DNA of 64,000 nt, from positions 186,001 through 250,000 of the forward strand of contig DAONQC010000003.1 in the NCBI GenBank assembly GCA_035409945.1. Reading direction: 5' to 3'. Of this stretch, positions 27,280 through 36,722 are shown piece after piece. The notes below the pieces were generated by a model that made no database searches, had not been told where the DNA came from, and saw nothing but the letters and a program-made list of their open reading frames with translations. Every line of letters begins with the position of its first letter. Within the stretch, counting starts at the first letter, position 1. This DNA is from MWEH01 sp035409945 (GTDB taxonomy: Bacteria > Bacillota > Clostridia > Christensenellales > DTU072). The translations under genes and the position numbers were made by a program.

Positions 27280-27528
27280 TTACCCGCCAGAAGCTGGGCT
27301 CATTATAAAGACCTCGTCTCCAGGATTAAGTTTTGTTCTATATTTTTTAAGATCCATAAAATTTTTCCCATTGACGAGAATAATTGAGTTTTTTAATTCT
27401 TTCACTGTGTAAAAAGGATTAAATGCATGTAGCTTTTTTAGTAAATCATTGATGTCTTTAGCATCTGTTTCCCACTCTGCCATTCCATAATTTAATCTAT
27501 ATAAACCAAAAAACTCTACCTTTATCAT
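27280..27528 (-). CDS. MoaD/ThiS-like sulfur carrier protein
   Basis: 82-residue ubiquitin-like protein ending in SPASGG, the C-terminal GlyGly that is adenylated and thiocarboxylated. Expected to supply sulfur for molybdopterin dithiolene formation. Start at 27528 fits GGAG six bases upstream; an earlier in-frame ATG (27546) has none. Lies between the aldehyde ferredoxin oxidoreductase and its ThiF-like activator, so probably a dedicated tungstopterin carrier. Confidence 0.87.
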   Translation of the reverse strand: MIKVEFFGLYRLNYGMAEWETDAKDINDLLKKLHAFNPFYTVKELKNSIILVNGKNFMDLKKYRTKLNPGDEVFIMSPASGG

Positions 27529-27553
27529 TACAACTCCAAAACACACTTACATT

Positions 27554-29587
27554 TTAGGCTTCTTTACTTGTTTTTTCTTTTGCTTTTTTATCTTTTGCCT
27601 TTTTATCCTTTTTAGGCTTTGGCGGGATAACTTTAACTTCTCCTTGTACCTCAAGAGGACGATCTGCAATTATATCTAAATCTTGCTCTCTAATTTTATA
27701 ATATCTCAAAGTGCGTTTTTTGATATTACCATTTTTGTCCCATCCCCTAGCGCGATAAAACTGTTTCCTTAGCTTAGCTAGCGGAACTTTACTCTTTGGA
27801 TTGTCTTCAATTTGTAAATCTTCAACTAATCTCTTAGGTAACTTATCGTCCTTAGAATCAATACCAAGCCTTGCATTTATACTTCTTTCAAGATTAAAGC
27901 CCCTTGAACCAAATTTTAAAAATTCACCAATATTCATTCTCATACCTGTTGCATACTTAATCATTGCAGCATGTGGAACCAACGCAGAAATATTTACTTG
28001 CAATAATCCTGGCCATCTATTTACAAGCCCGATTACTGGTCCTAAGTAAGGAAATACTTTGTTTACTAATCTTGTTATGAACGAGTTAGGTTTACTGTAT
28101 AAAAACCCAGGAAATACTGCATATGTTGTGAATAAGCAACTGCCTCCTGCTGATGCGGCTTCCATAACATTTTGTAAAAATATGGTTAATTGAGCCTTAC
28201 CATGAGATGTATATGGATTGATTGTCAATCCTAAACCTTCTAAGACAACCATATACCCTGCATTAAGGTGGCAACCACCTCTATTACCCACAGCATATCC
28301 TAGTCCTTGTCCGATTGCACCTCGTGGTTCATATGCGGCAAATTCCATACCTTTTGCATTCATGCAAAATTCCTCGCCACCGTACAGTTGAGAAAGATAC
28401 CTACTACCATTTGCCATTCGATCTGCCTCGGGAGTACTCCTATGTGCAATATCATGAAAAACTTGCGAAAGATTCTCTATCTTTCCAAATTCGACTCCAC
28501 TGTTCCATATGCCCTTTTCATTTAGTTCCATTGCGAACGCAAGTGTACCTGCTGCAGAAATGACATCCATGCCAAGTTCATCTAGTTCATAATTCCATTT
28601 AATTATGCTTTCTAAATCGCTATTCATAATGTTTGCGCCAAGTAATCCTAGGGCTTCCACTTCCGGACCTTTTACTTGTTTTCCATCCACTTCGCAAACA
28701 CGACCACATTGTATAGGACAAGTCATACAACCCTTGTTTTTAATTAAATGTTTTTCAGCAAGTTCTTCACCAGAGATTTTTCTAAACTCATCAAACTGCC
28801 CAGTACTAAAGTTTTTTGTGGCAAGAATATGTTTTTGTTGCATCGATGCAAGTAGAGCTGCAGTACCCAGCCTTGGAAGTTGTTCTCCTGTAATAGGATG
28901 TTTTGTTAGATATTGAGTCCAACTTTTTCTTAATTTACCAAACTTATCTGAGTTATATATCGGCACCTTAAATTTACCATCGGCAACAACTGCTTTTAAG
29001 TTTTTGCTTCCCATTACAGCACCCATTCCACCACGACCAGCTGCACGTTCCTCACTAACAACGCAAGCATATCTAACAAGATTTTCGCCTGCAGGACCTA
29101 TAACCATTTTTCCAAGTCTTTTATTTCCTATGAGCTCTTGAGTTTCACCTGTGGTTTTACCTCTTAAAAACTCAGCATCTTTAAAATTAATTTGATCTTC
29201 TAAAATCTCAACATATGTTAGTTTTTCACTTTTTCCTACAATAATCAAAGCATCATATCCTGCACTTTTTAGTTTCAGCCCAAAATTACCACCACAATTA
29301 CTAGAGGATAATATTCCCGTTAAAGGAGATATAGAACTGATATTAAACCTGGAACTACAAGGAGACATAGTTCCTGTAAGAGGACAATTTGTAACGACAA
29401 TTGGATTTTCTGGGGACAATGGATCTATTGGACCTTTTACAAAATCATTAATTATTCTGGCGGCTAAAACTTTACCACCTAAAAATAATCTTCGGTCTCT
29501 ATCATTTATTGGATATTCTTCAACTGTTTGTGTAGTTAAATCAATTTTAATTACTTTCCCAGTATATCCACCTAGTTTTGTTGCCAT
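27554..29587 (-). CDS. Aldehyde ferredoxin oxidoreductase (tungstopterin type)
   Basis: 677-residue enzyme that oxidises aldehydes to acids, or the reverse, with ferredoxin. N-terminal pterin domain begins LGGYTGKVIKIDL with LFLGGK; RGGMGAVMGSKNLKA follows; the [4Fe-4S] cluster motif is GCMTCPIQCGRVC (CxxCxxxC) with the distal ligand further on. The tail from about 645 is a Lys-rich extension (KPKKDKKAKDKKAKEK) not part of the catalytic fold. Heads an operon with MoaD- and ThiF-like genes. GGAGG sits before the ATG. Confidence 0.93.
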   Translation of the reverse strand: MATKLGGYTGKVIKIDLTTQTVEEYPINDRDRRLFLGGKVLAARIINDFVKGPIDPLSPENPIVVTNCPLTGTMSPCSSRFNISSISPLTGILSSSNCGGNFGLKLKSAGYDALIIVGKSEKLTYVEILEDQINFKDAEFLRGKTTGETQELIGNKRLGKMVIGPAGENLVRYACVVSEERAAGRGGMGAVMGSKNLKAVVADGKFKVPIYNSDKFGKLRKSWTQYLTKHPITGEQLPRLGTAALLASMQQKHILATKNFSTGQFDEFRKISGEELAEKHLIKNKGCMTCPIQCGRVCEVDGKQVKGPEVEALGLLGANIMNSDLESIIKWNYELDELGMDVISAAGTLAFAMELNEKGIWNSGVEFGKIENLSQVFHDIAHRSTPEADRMANGSRYLSQLYGGEEFCMNAKGMEFAAYEPRGAIGQGLGYAVGNRGGCHLNAGYMVVLEGLGLTINPYTSHGKAQLTIFLQNVMEAASAGGSCLFTTYAVFPGFLYSKPNSFITRLVNKVFPYLGPVIGLVNRWPGLLQVNISALVPHAAMIKYATGMRMNIGEFLKFGSRGFNLERSINARLGIDSKDDKLPKRLVEDLQIEDNPKSKVPLAKLRKQFYRARGWDKNGNIKKRTLRYYKIREQDLDIIADRPLEVQGEVKVIPPKPKKDKKAKDKKAKEKTSKEA

Positions 29588-29636
29588 ATCTTTCCTCCTA
29601 AAAACAGGGTTTATTTAAATCAACCCTACTTATTGT

Positions 29637-29665
29637 AGTATATATTAAAAAAGGAGCAGATTCAA
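29637..29665 (-). promoter_or_regulatory. Promoter of the AOR operon
   Basis: Minus-strand TTGAAT (29665-29660), 17-base spacer, TATACT (29642-29637), about 50 bases before the AOR start. No molybdenum/tungsten cofactor riboswitch was recognised in the short leader. Confidence 0.6.
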
Positions 29666-29740
29666 TATTTCGGCTCTATTAGATTTATTGATAAATTCAC
29701 TATTACAAAGAGACTCGATATATGCATATAAGATGAAAAT

Positions 29741-29763
29741 GAACTGGATTTGCATTCCAGTTC
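29741..29763 (-). terminator. Probable terminator of the his operon
   Basis: 8-bp stem GAACTGGA/TCCAGTTC, 7-base loop, followed on the minus strand by CATTTTCATC. It lies 66 bases after the hisE stop. Confidence 0.55.
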
Positions 29764-29828
29764 TATTACATTACTCGCTCAAGCAATCTCACTAAGCGCC
29801 CATCAGTTGTAAAGTACATTCCCAAGAC

Positions 29829-30155
29829 TTAAGAATCTTTATTTGTTACATGCGGCTTTTTGAGATTTAACTGTTTTTGAGTTCTTTTTATGAGCTCTGC
29901 ATCAATATCTTCGATAGACACACCTAATTCAACCAACATAACTAAAATATGATAAATTAAATCACAGGTCTCGTTAACTATATCTTCTTCAACTTTGTTT
30001 TTAGCAGCAATTACCATCTCTGTACATTCTTCACCACATTTTTTAAGTATTTTATCTATACCTTTCTCAAAAAGATAGCAGGTATATGATCCCTCTATCT
30101 TCTCATCCTTTCTCTGTTCTATTACTCCAAAAAGATCTTTAATTGTACTTTCCAT
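29829..30155 (-). CDS. hisE: Phosphoribosyl-ATP pyrophosphohydrolase
   Basis: 108 residues, typical HisE length. All-alpha MazG-like fold with KILKKCGEECTEMVIAAK and ETCDLIYHILVML, which carry the acidic metal ligands. Hydrolyses PR-ATP to PR-AMP, step 2 of histidine synthesis. Separate from hisI (12-base gap) and not fused. Last gene of the operon. Confidence 0.94.
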   Translation of the reverse strand: MESTIKDLFGVIEQRKDEKIEGSYTCYLFEKGIDKILKKCGEECTEMVIAAKNKVEEDIVNETCDLIYHILVMLVELGVSIEDIDAELIKRTQKQLNLKKPHVTNKDS

Positions 30156-30167
30156 AATTTTCTCCCA

Positions 30168-30482
30168 TTATTTTATCTTGTTAAAAAAGCAAGATCTTGC
30201 TCCCGTATGACAAGCAACCCCTGTTTGCTCCACTACAACTAACAAGGTATCATCATCGCAGTCTGAATATATTTCTACTATTTTTTGAACATGCCCAGAG
30301 GTCTCTCCCTTTTTCCAAAGTTGTTTTCTTGACCGGCTATAAAAATGTGTATAACCAGTAGATAACGATAAACCTAAACTTTCCTCATTCATATATGCTA
30401 ACATTAAAACTTCTTTAGTGTTTACATCCTGAACTATTGTAGGAACTAATTCGGAATTTTTAAATAAATGTGAATAATCCAT
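30168..30482 (-). CDS. hisI: Phosphoribosyl-AMP cyclohydrolase
   Basis: 104 residues. Opens the adenine ring of PR-AMP, step 3. Metal-binding motifs: YSRSRKQLWKKGETSGH, the DCDDD acidic cluster and TGVACHTGARSCFF. Cytoplasmic dimer. Directly follows hisA with a 13-base gap, exactly where hisF would normally stand. Confidence 0.95.
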   Translation of the reverse strand: MDYSHLFKNSELVPTIVQDVNTKEVLMLAYMNEESLGLSLSTGYTHFYSRSRKQLWKKGETSGHVQKIVEIYSDCDDDTLLVVVEQTGVACHTGARSCFFNKIK

Positions 30483-30495
30483 CTCTTCCCTCTTT

Positions 30496-31209
30496 TCACA
30501 CCTGTGAAACCTTTATGGCTTCTTCAAGGGAAAGGGTATTTGCATAAAGGCTCTTCCCACAAATTGCACCATAAATATTTAGTTTTTTTAATTTCTTTAT
30601 ATCCTCAATGTCTTTTACACCACCACTGGATATAATGTTGTGGTTGTAAATTTTTTGTATTTTAATAATATCTTCGGTATTAACTCCTGCTAATGTACCA
30701 TCTTTTGAAATATCGGTATATGTAATGTATTTTACCCCTAAGTCTTGTAGAGCCTTAATGTAATCTAGATAGTCGATACCACTATCTATATGCCAACCAT
30801 CAGTTTTTACTTTGCCATATTTTGCATCCACTCCAACTATAACACTCTCTGGATACTTTTCTAAAACACACTCTAAAAAAGGAGGGTCTTTGATTGCGGC
30901 AGTGCCAATAACTATTTTATCAACCCCTGCTTCTAAATACTTCTCTACGGACTCCATATTGCGAATACCACCACCTACATCTATTTTGATGGGATACTCA
31001 CATAATTTTTTGATTATATTAAAGTTTTTCTTTCCCTCTCCCCTTGCAGCATTTAAGTCTACAACATGCAAATGAGTTGCACCTTCTTTAATAAATCTTT
31101 CAACTGTTTTATATGGGTCGTTAGCCACTTGTTCGGCAGTACTATATTTCCCTTGATAGAGCCTAACACATTTTTCATCTAATAAATCAATCGCTGGGAA
31201 TATAATCAT
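30496..31209 (-). CDS. hisA: ProFAR isomerase
   Basis: 237-residue (beta/alpha)8 barrel, phosphoribosylformimino-5-aminoimidazole carboxamide ribotide isomerase, step 4. Opens FPAIDLLDEKCVRLYQG with the catalytic Asp; second catalytic Asp in TDISKDGTLAG; phosphate motifs VGGGIRN and SSGGV. These are HisA rather than HisF features. The neighbours hisH and hisF, which normally flank hisA, are absent. Confidence 0.94.
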   Translation of the reverse strand: MIIFPAIDLLDEKCVRLYQGKYSTAEQVANDPYKTVERFIKEGATHLHVVDLNAARGEGKKNFNIIKKLCEYPIKIDVGGGIRNMESVEKYLEAGVDKIVIGTAAIKDPPFLECVLEKYPESVIVGVDAKYGKVKTDGWHIDSGIDYLDYIKALQDLGVKYITYTDISKDGTLAGVNTEDIIKIQKIYNHNIISSGGVKDIEDIKKLKKLNIYGAICGKSLYANTLSLEEAIKVSQV

Positions 31210-31247
31210 TTTTTCACCATTTCTACTTCTAATTAATATTTAAATGC

Positions 31248-31826
31248 CTATATCACACCTTTGGAGGAAGGTATTTTATCTCCTTTTATAGTGAGAGCTT
31301 CTCTTAAGCAGCGTGCACAAGCTTTAAAGAGTGCTTCTATTTTATGATGATCGTTTTCACCAGCTAAAAGTTTCATATGCATGGTCATTCCTGCATTCAT
31401 AGCCAGTGCTCTAAAAAATTCAGGAGTCGCGTCAGTTTCATAATCTCCACAGTTTTTGTATGCAAAGTTAGCTTCAAATGATAAAAATCCTCTTCCCGAA
31501 ATATCAATCGCTGCAAAACCTAGTGCTTCATCCATTGGTAGAAAACAATCTGCAAATCTAGTTAAGCCTTTACCATCACCTATCGCTTGTCTAATGGCCT
31601 GACCTAAAACAATCCCCGTATCTTCAACAGTGTGATGACAATCTACCTCTAAATCACCATCAACTTCTAGATTAATGTCAAAACCAGCGTGCGTTCCTAG
31701 AGCTGTAATCATATGGTCAAAAAAACCAATACGAGTCTTTGATTTAACATTTCCACTACCATCTAAATTGATGTATAAAGAAATTTTTGTTTCCTTTGTC
31801 TTTCTTTCGATTTCAAAAATTCTCAT
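31248..31826 (-). CDS. hisB: Imidazoleglycerol-phosphate dehydratase
   Basis: 192 residues, monofunctional HisB without a phosphatase domain. Metal-binding His motifs HHTVEDTGIVLG and NDHHKIEALFKA are present. Step 7 of the pathway. CGGAGGAG precedes ATG. A degenerate hisC 3' end fills the gap to hisC upstream. Confidence 0.95.
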   Translation of the reverse strand: MRIFEIERKTKETKISLYINLDGSGNVKSKTRIGFFDHMITALGTHAGFDINLEVDGDLEVDCHHTVEDTGIVLGQAIRQAIGDGKGLTRFADCFLPMDEALGFAAIDISGRGFLSFEANFAYKNCGDYETDATPEFFRALAMNAGMTMHMKLLAGENDHHKIEALFKACARCLREALTIKGDKIPSSKGVI

Positions 31827-31850
31827 AACTCCTCCGCATATTATTAATTA

Positions 31851-31930
31851 TTTTCTACATTTTTTAGTCTAAACAATACATCCACTAAAGCTTCATTTCC
31901 TTCTGAAATTCTTAAGGTATTATCTGAACC
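31851..31930 (-). repeat. Diverged copy of the hisC 3' end
   Basis: Copy of the last ~30 codons of hisC, offset about 100 bases, lying between the hisC stop and the hisB start. It still reads in frame: GSDNTLRISEGNEAL, then VDVLFRLKNVENN, then TAA. Against the parent it has one 12-base (four-codon) deletion and several synonymous changes. Confidence 0.85.
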
Positions 31931-31946
31931 CGTCAACACATTATCG

Positions 31947-33017
31947 TTAATCACTTTCTACATTTTTTAGTCTGAACAATGCATCTATTACAGCTTTATT
32001 TTCTGCTTCATTACCTACTGAAATTCTTATGGCATTATCCGATTTAAAACATCTTATCGCAATACCCATATCTAGTAGTGCTTTATAAATCTCTACTGCT
32101 TTTTCTGTCTTAATGTATATGAAATTAGCGTTAGATTTATATGCTTTAAATTCGCTACCTAAAAGGCTGGTTATACCTTTTAGTATATTGAACTGCTTAT
32201 CTCTTAATGTCAGTATTTCTTTAATTATTTCCTGATATTTCTTTGCGTTATCAAGAAGTATACAACCAAACTTTTGGGACACTGAATTAACATTATATGG
32301 AGCCTTAACTTTCTTTAATATGTCAGTAATTTCAACGTTAGAAACGGCAAAACCTATTCTTAATGATGCAGCTGCAAATGCTTTGCTAAGTGTTCTTAAT
32401 ACAATGGTATTTGATAATTTATCTACCTCTTCAATTATGGTTTGATCTGAAAAATCCATATATGCTTCATCAATTACCATAAGGCAATTTACACTATTTA
32501 CTAACCTAATAATTTCTGACTTTTCAATCACTGCACCTGTCGGATTGCAAGGATTAGAGAGTATTACTAGATTAGGTTTTACTTTAGAGATGGTGTCTAT
32601 TATATCATCTACTTTAGGAGTAACACCTATATCAGTTTTTAATACTACATTTTTTGCCCTTCTTAAATCAGAATAAAATCTATACATAGAAAAGTCTGGA
32701 GAGAGTGTTAGTACCGTATCTCCATCTTTTAAAAACGCTTCAACTATTAAATTAATCAACTCATCCGAGCCATTGCCGGCGACAACATTATTTCTATCGA
32801 CATTAAAATACTTTGCAAACTTATCACATAGTTCTACTGCAAACGGATCAGGATATCTATTAAAGTTTATCTCATCAAGAGCTACTTTAAATTGTTCGAT
32901 GACTTCTTCAGGTATTTTAAAGTATGACTCATTAGCATCCACCCTTACGTTGTATGAGCCCTTCAGCGGTTCATATGGCAGCATATCTAACAGTCTTTTC
33001 TCAATTTTATAACTCAC
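31947..33017 (-). CDS. hisC: Histidinol-phosphate aminotransferase
   Basis: PLP-dependent class II aminotransferase, about 356 residues. RVDANESYF at the N-terminus, VAGNGSDELI for PLP phosphate, NPCNPTGAVI, and the PLP lysine in LRTLSKAFAAASLR. Step 8. I choose GTG at 33017 as start because AGAGG is placed correctly before it; the longest frame begins with TTG at 33050 without a ribosome site. Confidence 0.94.
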   Translation of the reverse strand: MSYKIEKRLLDMLPYEPLKGSYNVRVDANESYFKIPEEVIEQFKVALDEINFNRYPDPFAVELCDKFAKYFNVDRNNVVAGNGSDELINLIVEAFLKDGDTVLTLSPDFSMYRFYSDLRRAKNVVLKTDIGVTPKVDDIIDTISKVKPNLVILSNPCNPTGAVIEKSEIIRLVNSVNCLMVIDEAYMDFSDQTIIEEVDKLSNTIVLRTLSKAFAAASLRIGFAVSNVEITDILKKVKAPYNVNSVSQKFGCILLDNAKKYQEIIKEILTLRDKQFNILKGITSLLGSEFKAYKSNANFIYIKTEKAVEIYKALLDMGIAIRCFKSDNAIRISVGNEAENKAVIDALFRLKNVESD

Positions 33018-33049
33018 TTTTATATCCTCTTTTTTATATTCATTTCTCA

Positions 33050-33145
33050 AATTACTTAGTTATTCATTTTAGTTTCAATTTAGTACAATGTTTATTTTTC
33101 AACTTACTCAATTATACATTCCAGTTTAGGTTACTTGTTTTTTGT
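33050..33145 (-). repeat. Weak tandem duplication at the hisD 3' flank
   Basis: The stretch around the hisD stop and its 3' flank (about 33099-33145) resembles 33050-33098. The match is AT-rich and much more degenerate than at other loci. Confidence 0.4.
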
Positions 33146-34414
33146 TCTAACCTTCACTGCATTTGCATGCGCAGTTAGACCTTCCCTGGTTGCAAAATTA
33201 ATGATACTATCTGCATCACTTGAAAGCATAGACCTGCTATATGATGCATATTGAATCTTTTTTATAAAGCTATCAACTGACAATGGTGAGAAAAACCTCG
33301 CTGAGCCACCTGTTGGCAATACATGATTTGTTCCTGCTAAATAATCACCGACAGCTTCAGGTGTATATTCCCCTAAAAATACCGACCCTGCATTATTTAC
33401 TGAATCTAGTAGTTCTTCTGGATTTTTAGTCATTATCTCTAAATGTTCAGGAGCTATGTAGTTAGCAATATCGACACACTCTTCGATGGTTTGGCATACA
33501 ATAATACCACCACAATTTTCAAGTGAAGATAGCATAATATCTTTTCTTTCTAACTTTGCAGTTTGAACAATTAGTTCTTTTTTTACTTCTTCAGCAAGGG
33601 GCATTGAGTTGGTTAGTAATATAGATGATGCTAGTTTGTCATGCTCTGCTTGTGATAATAAATCAGCTGCGACATATTTAGGATTTGCATCTTTATCTGC
33701 AATTATTGTTATCTCAGAAGGACCTGCTATCATATCTATGTCGCATTCGCCAAATACCATTTTCTTAGCAGTTGCAACATAAATATTCCCGGGACCAACA
33801 ATCTTATCTACTTTAGGAACAGTTTTGGTTCCGTATGCTAGTGCTCCAACTGCCTGTGCACCACCGACTGCATACAACGCGTCTACTCCTGCTACGAATG
33901 CAGCAGCTAAAACATCTTTATTAACACCACCTTTTGTAGGAGGAGTTACTATAACTATCTCTTTCACGCCAGCAATTTTTGCTGGAATTGCATTCATAAG
34001 TACTGATGATGGATATGCTGCAGTGCCCCCTGGAACATATAGCCCTACACTATTTATTGGTCTTATAATTTGACCAAGTTTTTTCCCTGCTTCAATCAGC
34101 TGAATTGGCTTTTGTAATTGTAGTGTATGAAACTCTGTAATACGACTGGCTGCTTTTAGTAGCACCTCTTTAAACCTATCATCTAATGCGTTAAATGCCT
34201 CTTTAAATTGTTTATTTTGATATTTTTTAATGGTAGAAGTTCCATCAAATTTCTTGCTGTATTTTATTACCGCACTATCCCCATTTTGCTTTACATCCAA
34301 GAGAATGTCTTTGACTACATCATCTACATTTGCACCAGGTGCTAGAGTTTTTTTACGAATACTATCTAAAAACTCAAATTCACTTTTTCCATTTGCATTT
34401 ACAATACTAATCAT
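33131..34414 (-). CDS. hisD: Histidinol dehydrogenase
   Basis: 427 residues, zinc- and NAD-dependent enzyme for the last two oxidations. Motifs: YVPGGTAAYPSSVLM, GGAQAVGALAYGT, the GPGNIYVATAKK segment and the zinc/catalytic stretch LSQAEHDKLAS with later GEYTPEAVGDYLAGTNH. AAAGGTAA before ATG. Standard position after hisG. Confidence 0.96.
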   Translation of the reverse strand: MISIVNANGKSEFEFLDSIRKKTLAPGANVDDVVKDILLDVKQNGDSAVIKYSKKFDGTSTIKKYQNKQFKEAFNALDDRFKEVLLKAASRITEFHTLQLQKPIQLIEAGKKLGQIIRPINSVGLYVPGGTAAYPSSVLMNAIPAKIAGVKEIVIVTPPTKGGVNKDVLAAAFVAGVDALYAVGGAQAVGALAYGTKTVPKVDKIVGPGNIYVATAKKMVFGECDIDMIAGPSEITIIADKDANPKYVAADLLSQAEHDKLASSILLTNSMPLAEEVKKELIVQTAKLERKDIMLSSLENCGGIIVCQTIEECVDIANYIAPEHLEIMTKNPEELLDSVNNAGSVFLGEYTPEAVGDYLAGTNHVLPTGGSARFFSPLSVDSFIKKIQYASYSRSMLSSDADSIINFATREGLTAHANAVKVRTKNK

Positions 34415-34518
34415 AACGTGTTACCTTTCTATACTAGGTGTTTTCACCAGCTCACTTCATTTATATTTTATAATTATATATTAATATAGGATAATTGACC
34501 ATTATCAATGGCTACTTT

Positions 34519-35139
34519 TTACACCGTAGGAGACAAGAGTTTACCACAAAAATCAAAAATTTCTGCCTTTTTTGTTTTTAAGCTGACTGGATTTGCTATT
34601 AATCTAGCCGAAATATCTGCTAAATACTCTGCAACTACGAGTCCATTCTCCTTCAGTGTCATACCAGTTTCTACGATATCTACAATTCCATCTGCTAAAT
34701 CAAGAAGCGGCGCAAGCTCTACAGAGCCTTCAATCTTAATTATATCGACTGGCATATTTTTATTTTCAAAAAACTGTTTTGTAACCTCTGGGTATTTAGT
34801 GGCAATTGTCTTTATACCATACCCTGAATAAAAGTTAATACCAGCCATTGTTGCGAGCGCAAACTTACATTCGCCAAAAGGTAGTGCCGCAATTTCATTC
34901 ACCGGTCTATTCATTTCCATCAAGGTATCCTTTCCTACGATGCCAACATCACTAATACCTCTTTCAACATATGTTACTACATCTGCTGCTTTTGCAAACA
35001 CAAATCTGTATTTATTTGCAATCTCTATTATTAGTTTTCTTCCCTTATCTATTAGTTCTGTACAATCAATCCCTGAAGCCTCAAGGAGTTTAATTGTGCT
35101 TTTTTCTAATCTTCCCTTAGTTAATGCTATATTTATCAT
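34519..35139 (-). CDS. hisG: ATP phosphoribosyltransferase, short catalytic subunit
   Basis: 206 residues, the short HisG form lacking the C-terminal regulatory ACT-like domain, and so dependent on HisZ encoded upstream. Motifs: NIALTKGRLEKS, DVGIVGKDTL and the PRPP-binding region VDIVETGMTLKENGL. Catalyses step 1, ATP plus PRPP to PR-ATP. Weak ribosome site. Confidence 0.94.
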   Translation of the reverse strand: MINIALTKGRLEKSTIKLLEASGIDCTELIDKGRKLIIEIANKYRFVFAKAADVVTYVERGISDVGIVGKDTLMEMNRPVNEIAALPFGECKFALATMAGINFYSGYGIKTIATKYPEVTKQFFENKNMPVDIIKIEGSVELAPLLDLADGIVDIVETGMTLKENGLVVAEYLADISARLIANPVSLKTKKAEIFDFCGKLLSPTV

Positions 35140-35257
35140 ATTATCTCGTATATTAATGTTGTTTAAATTTAACCACTAAATATAGTTAGCAACATTAGTG
35201 TATATTTTTTCTATTCTCCTATTTCCTCATTAGAGGAAAATTCAATAGTTTTATTTT

Positions 35258-36439
35258 CTATATGTCTTTTTCTATTAATTTATCTTTTTCAAGCAGTAGT
35301 ATCTTTTTAGCCTTTATTGCTTTTGCCCATGCAATAGTTTCTTCGAGAGTATAACAGACTGAATTAACTACATTAAATCCCTTTTCTACGTATGGCTTTA
35401 ACAGTTCCGTATCCATAGGATTTATTTTTTCATTTTCAGAAAAAATAACAATTTTAGCTTTTTCGATTTCTATATTTTCTTTTTTCAGTACATCTATTGT
35501 TTCATTGATATTGAATGCAAATCCTATGGCTGGAATATCGAGCGAGTAATCAGAATACAAAGAATCGTATCTTCCTCCTGACATTACTTCTAAGCCCTTT
35601 CCTTTTACAAAGCCTCTAAAAACTAAACCGGTATAGTATTGCACATCTTGGACAACAGAAAAATCAAATATTACATTTTCAGCACACCCTGCTTTTTCAA
35701 GAGAGGTATATAACTGTTCAATTTCGTTAATAGCAGATAATGCTTTATTATCTTTCAGCTCTTTTTTCGCTTGAGCAAGTATTTCCTTGCCACCAAACAG
35801 CTTGCTTACAGTTTTGAGGATATCTCCGTCCTTCCCCATTTGGTTTGCTAATTTATCTATATCTGGGAAGTTTTTAATAGCGAGTGCTTGTTTTGCTTCG
35901 TTTTTAAGGTTAGAAAAAGAATTTAAAACACTGGTAATTACTCCCATATGACCTATTTCTAAATAAAATTCAGATCCAAAAAGTTCTTTCATGCATTTAA
36001 TAGCCATTATTAAAATCTCTAAATCAGATCTAAATCCACTTGCGCCAATAAGTTCTACTCCCATTTGCAAAACTTCATCAAACTTCTTATTAAATCTTAC
36101 ATTTCTTTTGAAAACAGGTTGACTGTAAAAGAGTTTAATTGGTAGCACAAATTCTTTAAGCCTTGATGCAAATAGTCTTGCAATTGGCTTTGTGGAGTCT
36201 GGTCTCATTGTAATAAGCCTGCCACTACCATCTGTAAGTGTATAGAGTTCGTTTTGTGACATCTTACCTATGCCGTCGGAAAACACATCATAAAACTCTA
36301 AACTTGTGGTCATTACTTCATCATAACCAAAGTCTTCAAAAATCTTTCTAAGTGAATTCTCAGTTCCTCTTCTAATTTTACACTCCCTAAAAAGATAATC
36401 TCTTGTTCCTTCTGGAGTTACTCTATCATATTTTTTCAT
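35258..36439 (-). CDS. hisZ: ATP phosphoribosyltransferase regulatory subunit
   Basis: 393-residue class II aminoacyl-tRNA synthetase-like protein (HisS paralogue) without the anticodon-binding function. TPEGTRDYLF at the start, ITMRPDSTKPIARLFAS as motif 2, and SGGRYDSLY as the motif 3 area. Forms the hetero-octamer with short HisG and gives histidine feedback. First gene of the operon with AAAGGAG and a strong promoter. Confidence 0.92.
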   Translation of the reverse strand: MKKYDRVTPEGTRDYLFRECKIRRGTENSLRKIFEDFGYDEVMTTSLEFYDVFSDGIGKMSQNELYTLTDGSGRLITMRPDSTKPIARLFASRLKEFVLPIKLFYSQPVFKRNVRFNKKFDEVLQMGVELIGASGFRSDLEILIMAIKCMKELFGSEFYLEIGHMGVITSVLNSFSNLKNEAKQALAIKNFPDIDKLANQMGKDGDILKTVSKLFGGKEILAQAKKELKDNKALSAINEIEQLYTSLEKAGCAENVIFDFSVVQDVQYYTGLVFRGFVKGKGLEVMSGGRYDSLYSDYSLDIPAIGFAFNINETIDVLKKENIEIEKAKIVIFSENEKINPMDTELLKPYVEKGFNVVNSVCYTLEETIAWAKAIKAKKILLLEKDKLIEKDI

Positions 36440-36478
36440 ACATTCTCCTTTATCACACTAGCGCACTAAAGTAAAAAG

Positions 36479-36507
36479 ATATTACCACACCTAAATACCT
36501 AAGTCAA
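36479..36507 (-). promoter_or_regulatory. Promoter of the his operon
   Basis: Minus-strand TTGACT (36507-36502), 17-base spacer, TGG-TAATAT (extended -10, 36484-36479). The leader to the hisZ ATG is only about 35 bases, so no T-box or attenuator fits. The rest of 36508-36722 is AT-rich without a visible gene. Confidence 0.7.
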
Positions 36508-36722
36508 CCATATATCTAACATTTTTGAAATTTATATGTTTTACCTTTAATTGATATCTACTTATCCAAAATACTGATGAGTTTAAACTTGCAAAATTAA
36601 TAAATTAAGTAAGGTACTTAAACACTGACTTTATATGAGAATATATGCTTAAATGCATTTTTATTCAAATCTACATGTTTTTTTACATCCCTAACGAAAA
36701 TCTACGGTTTACAGGCTGGTTA

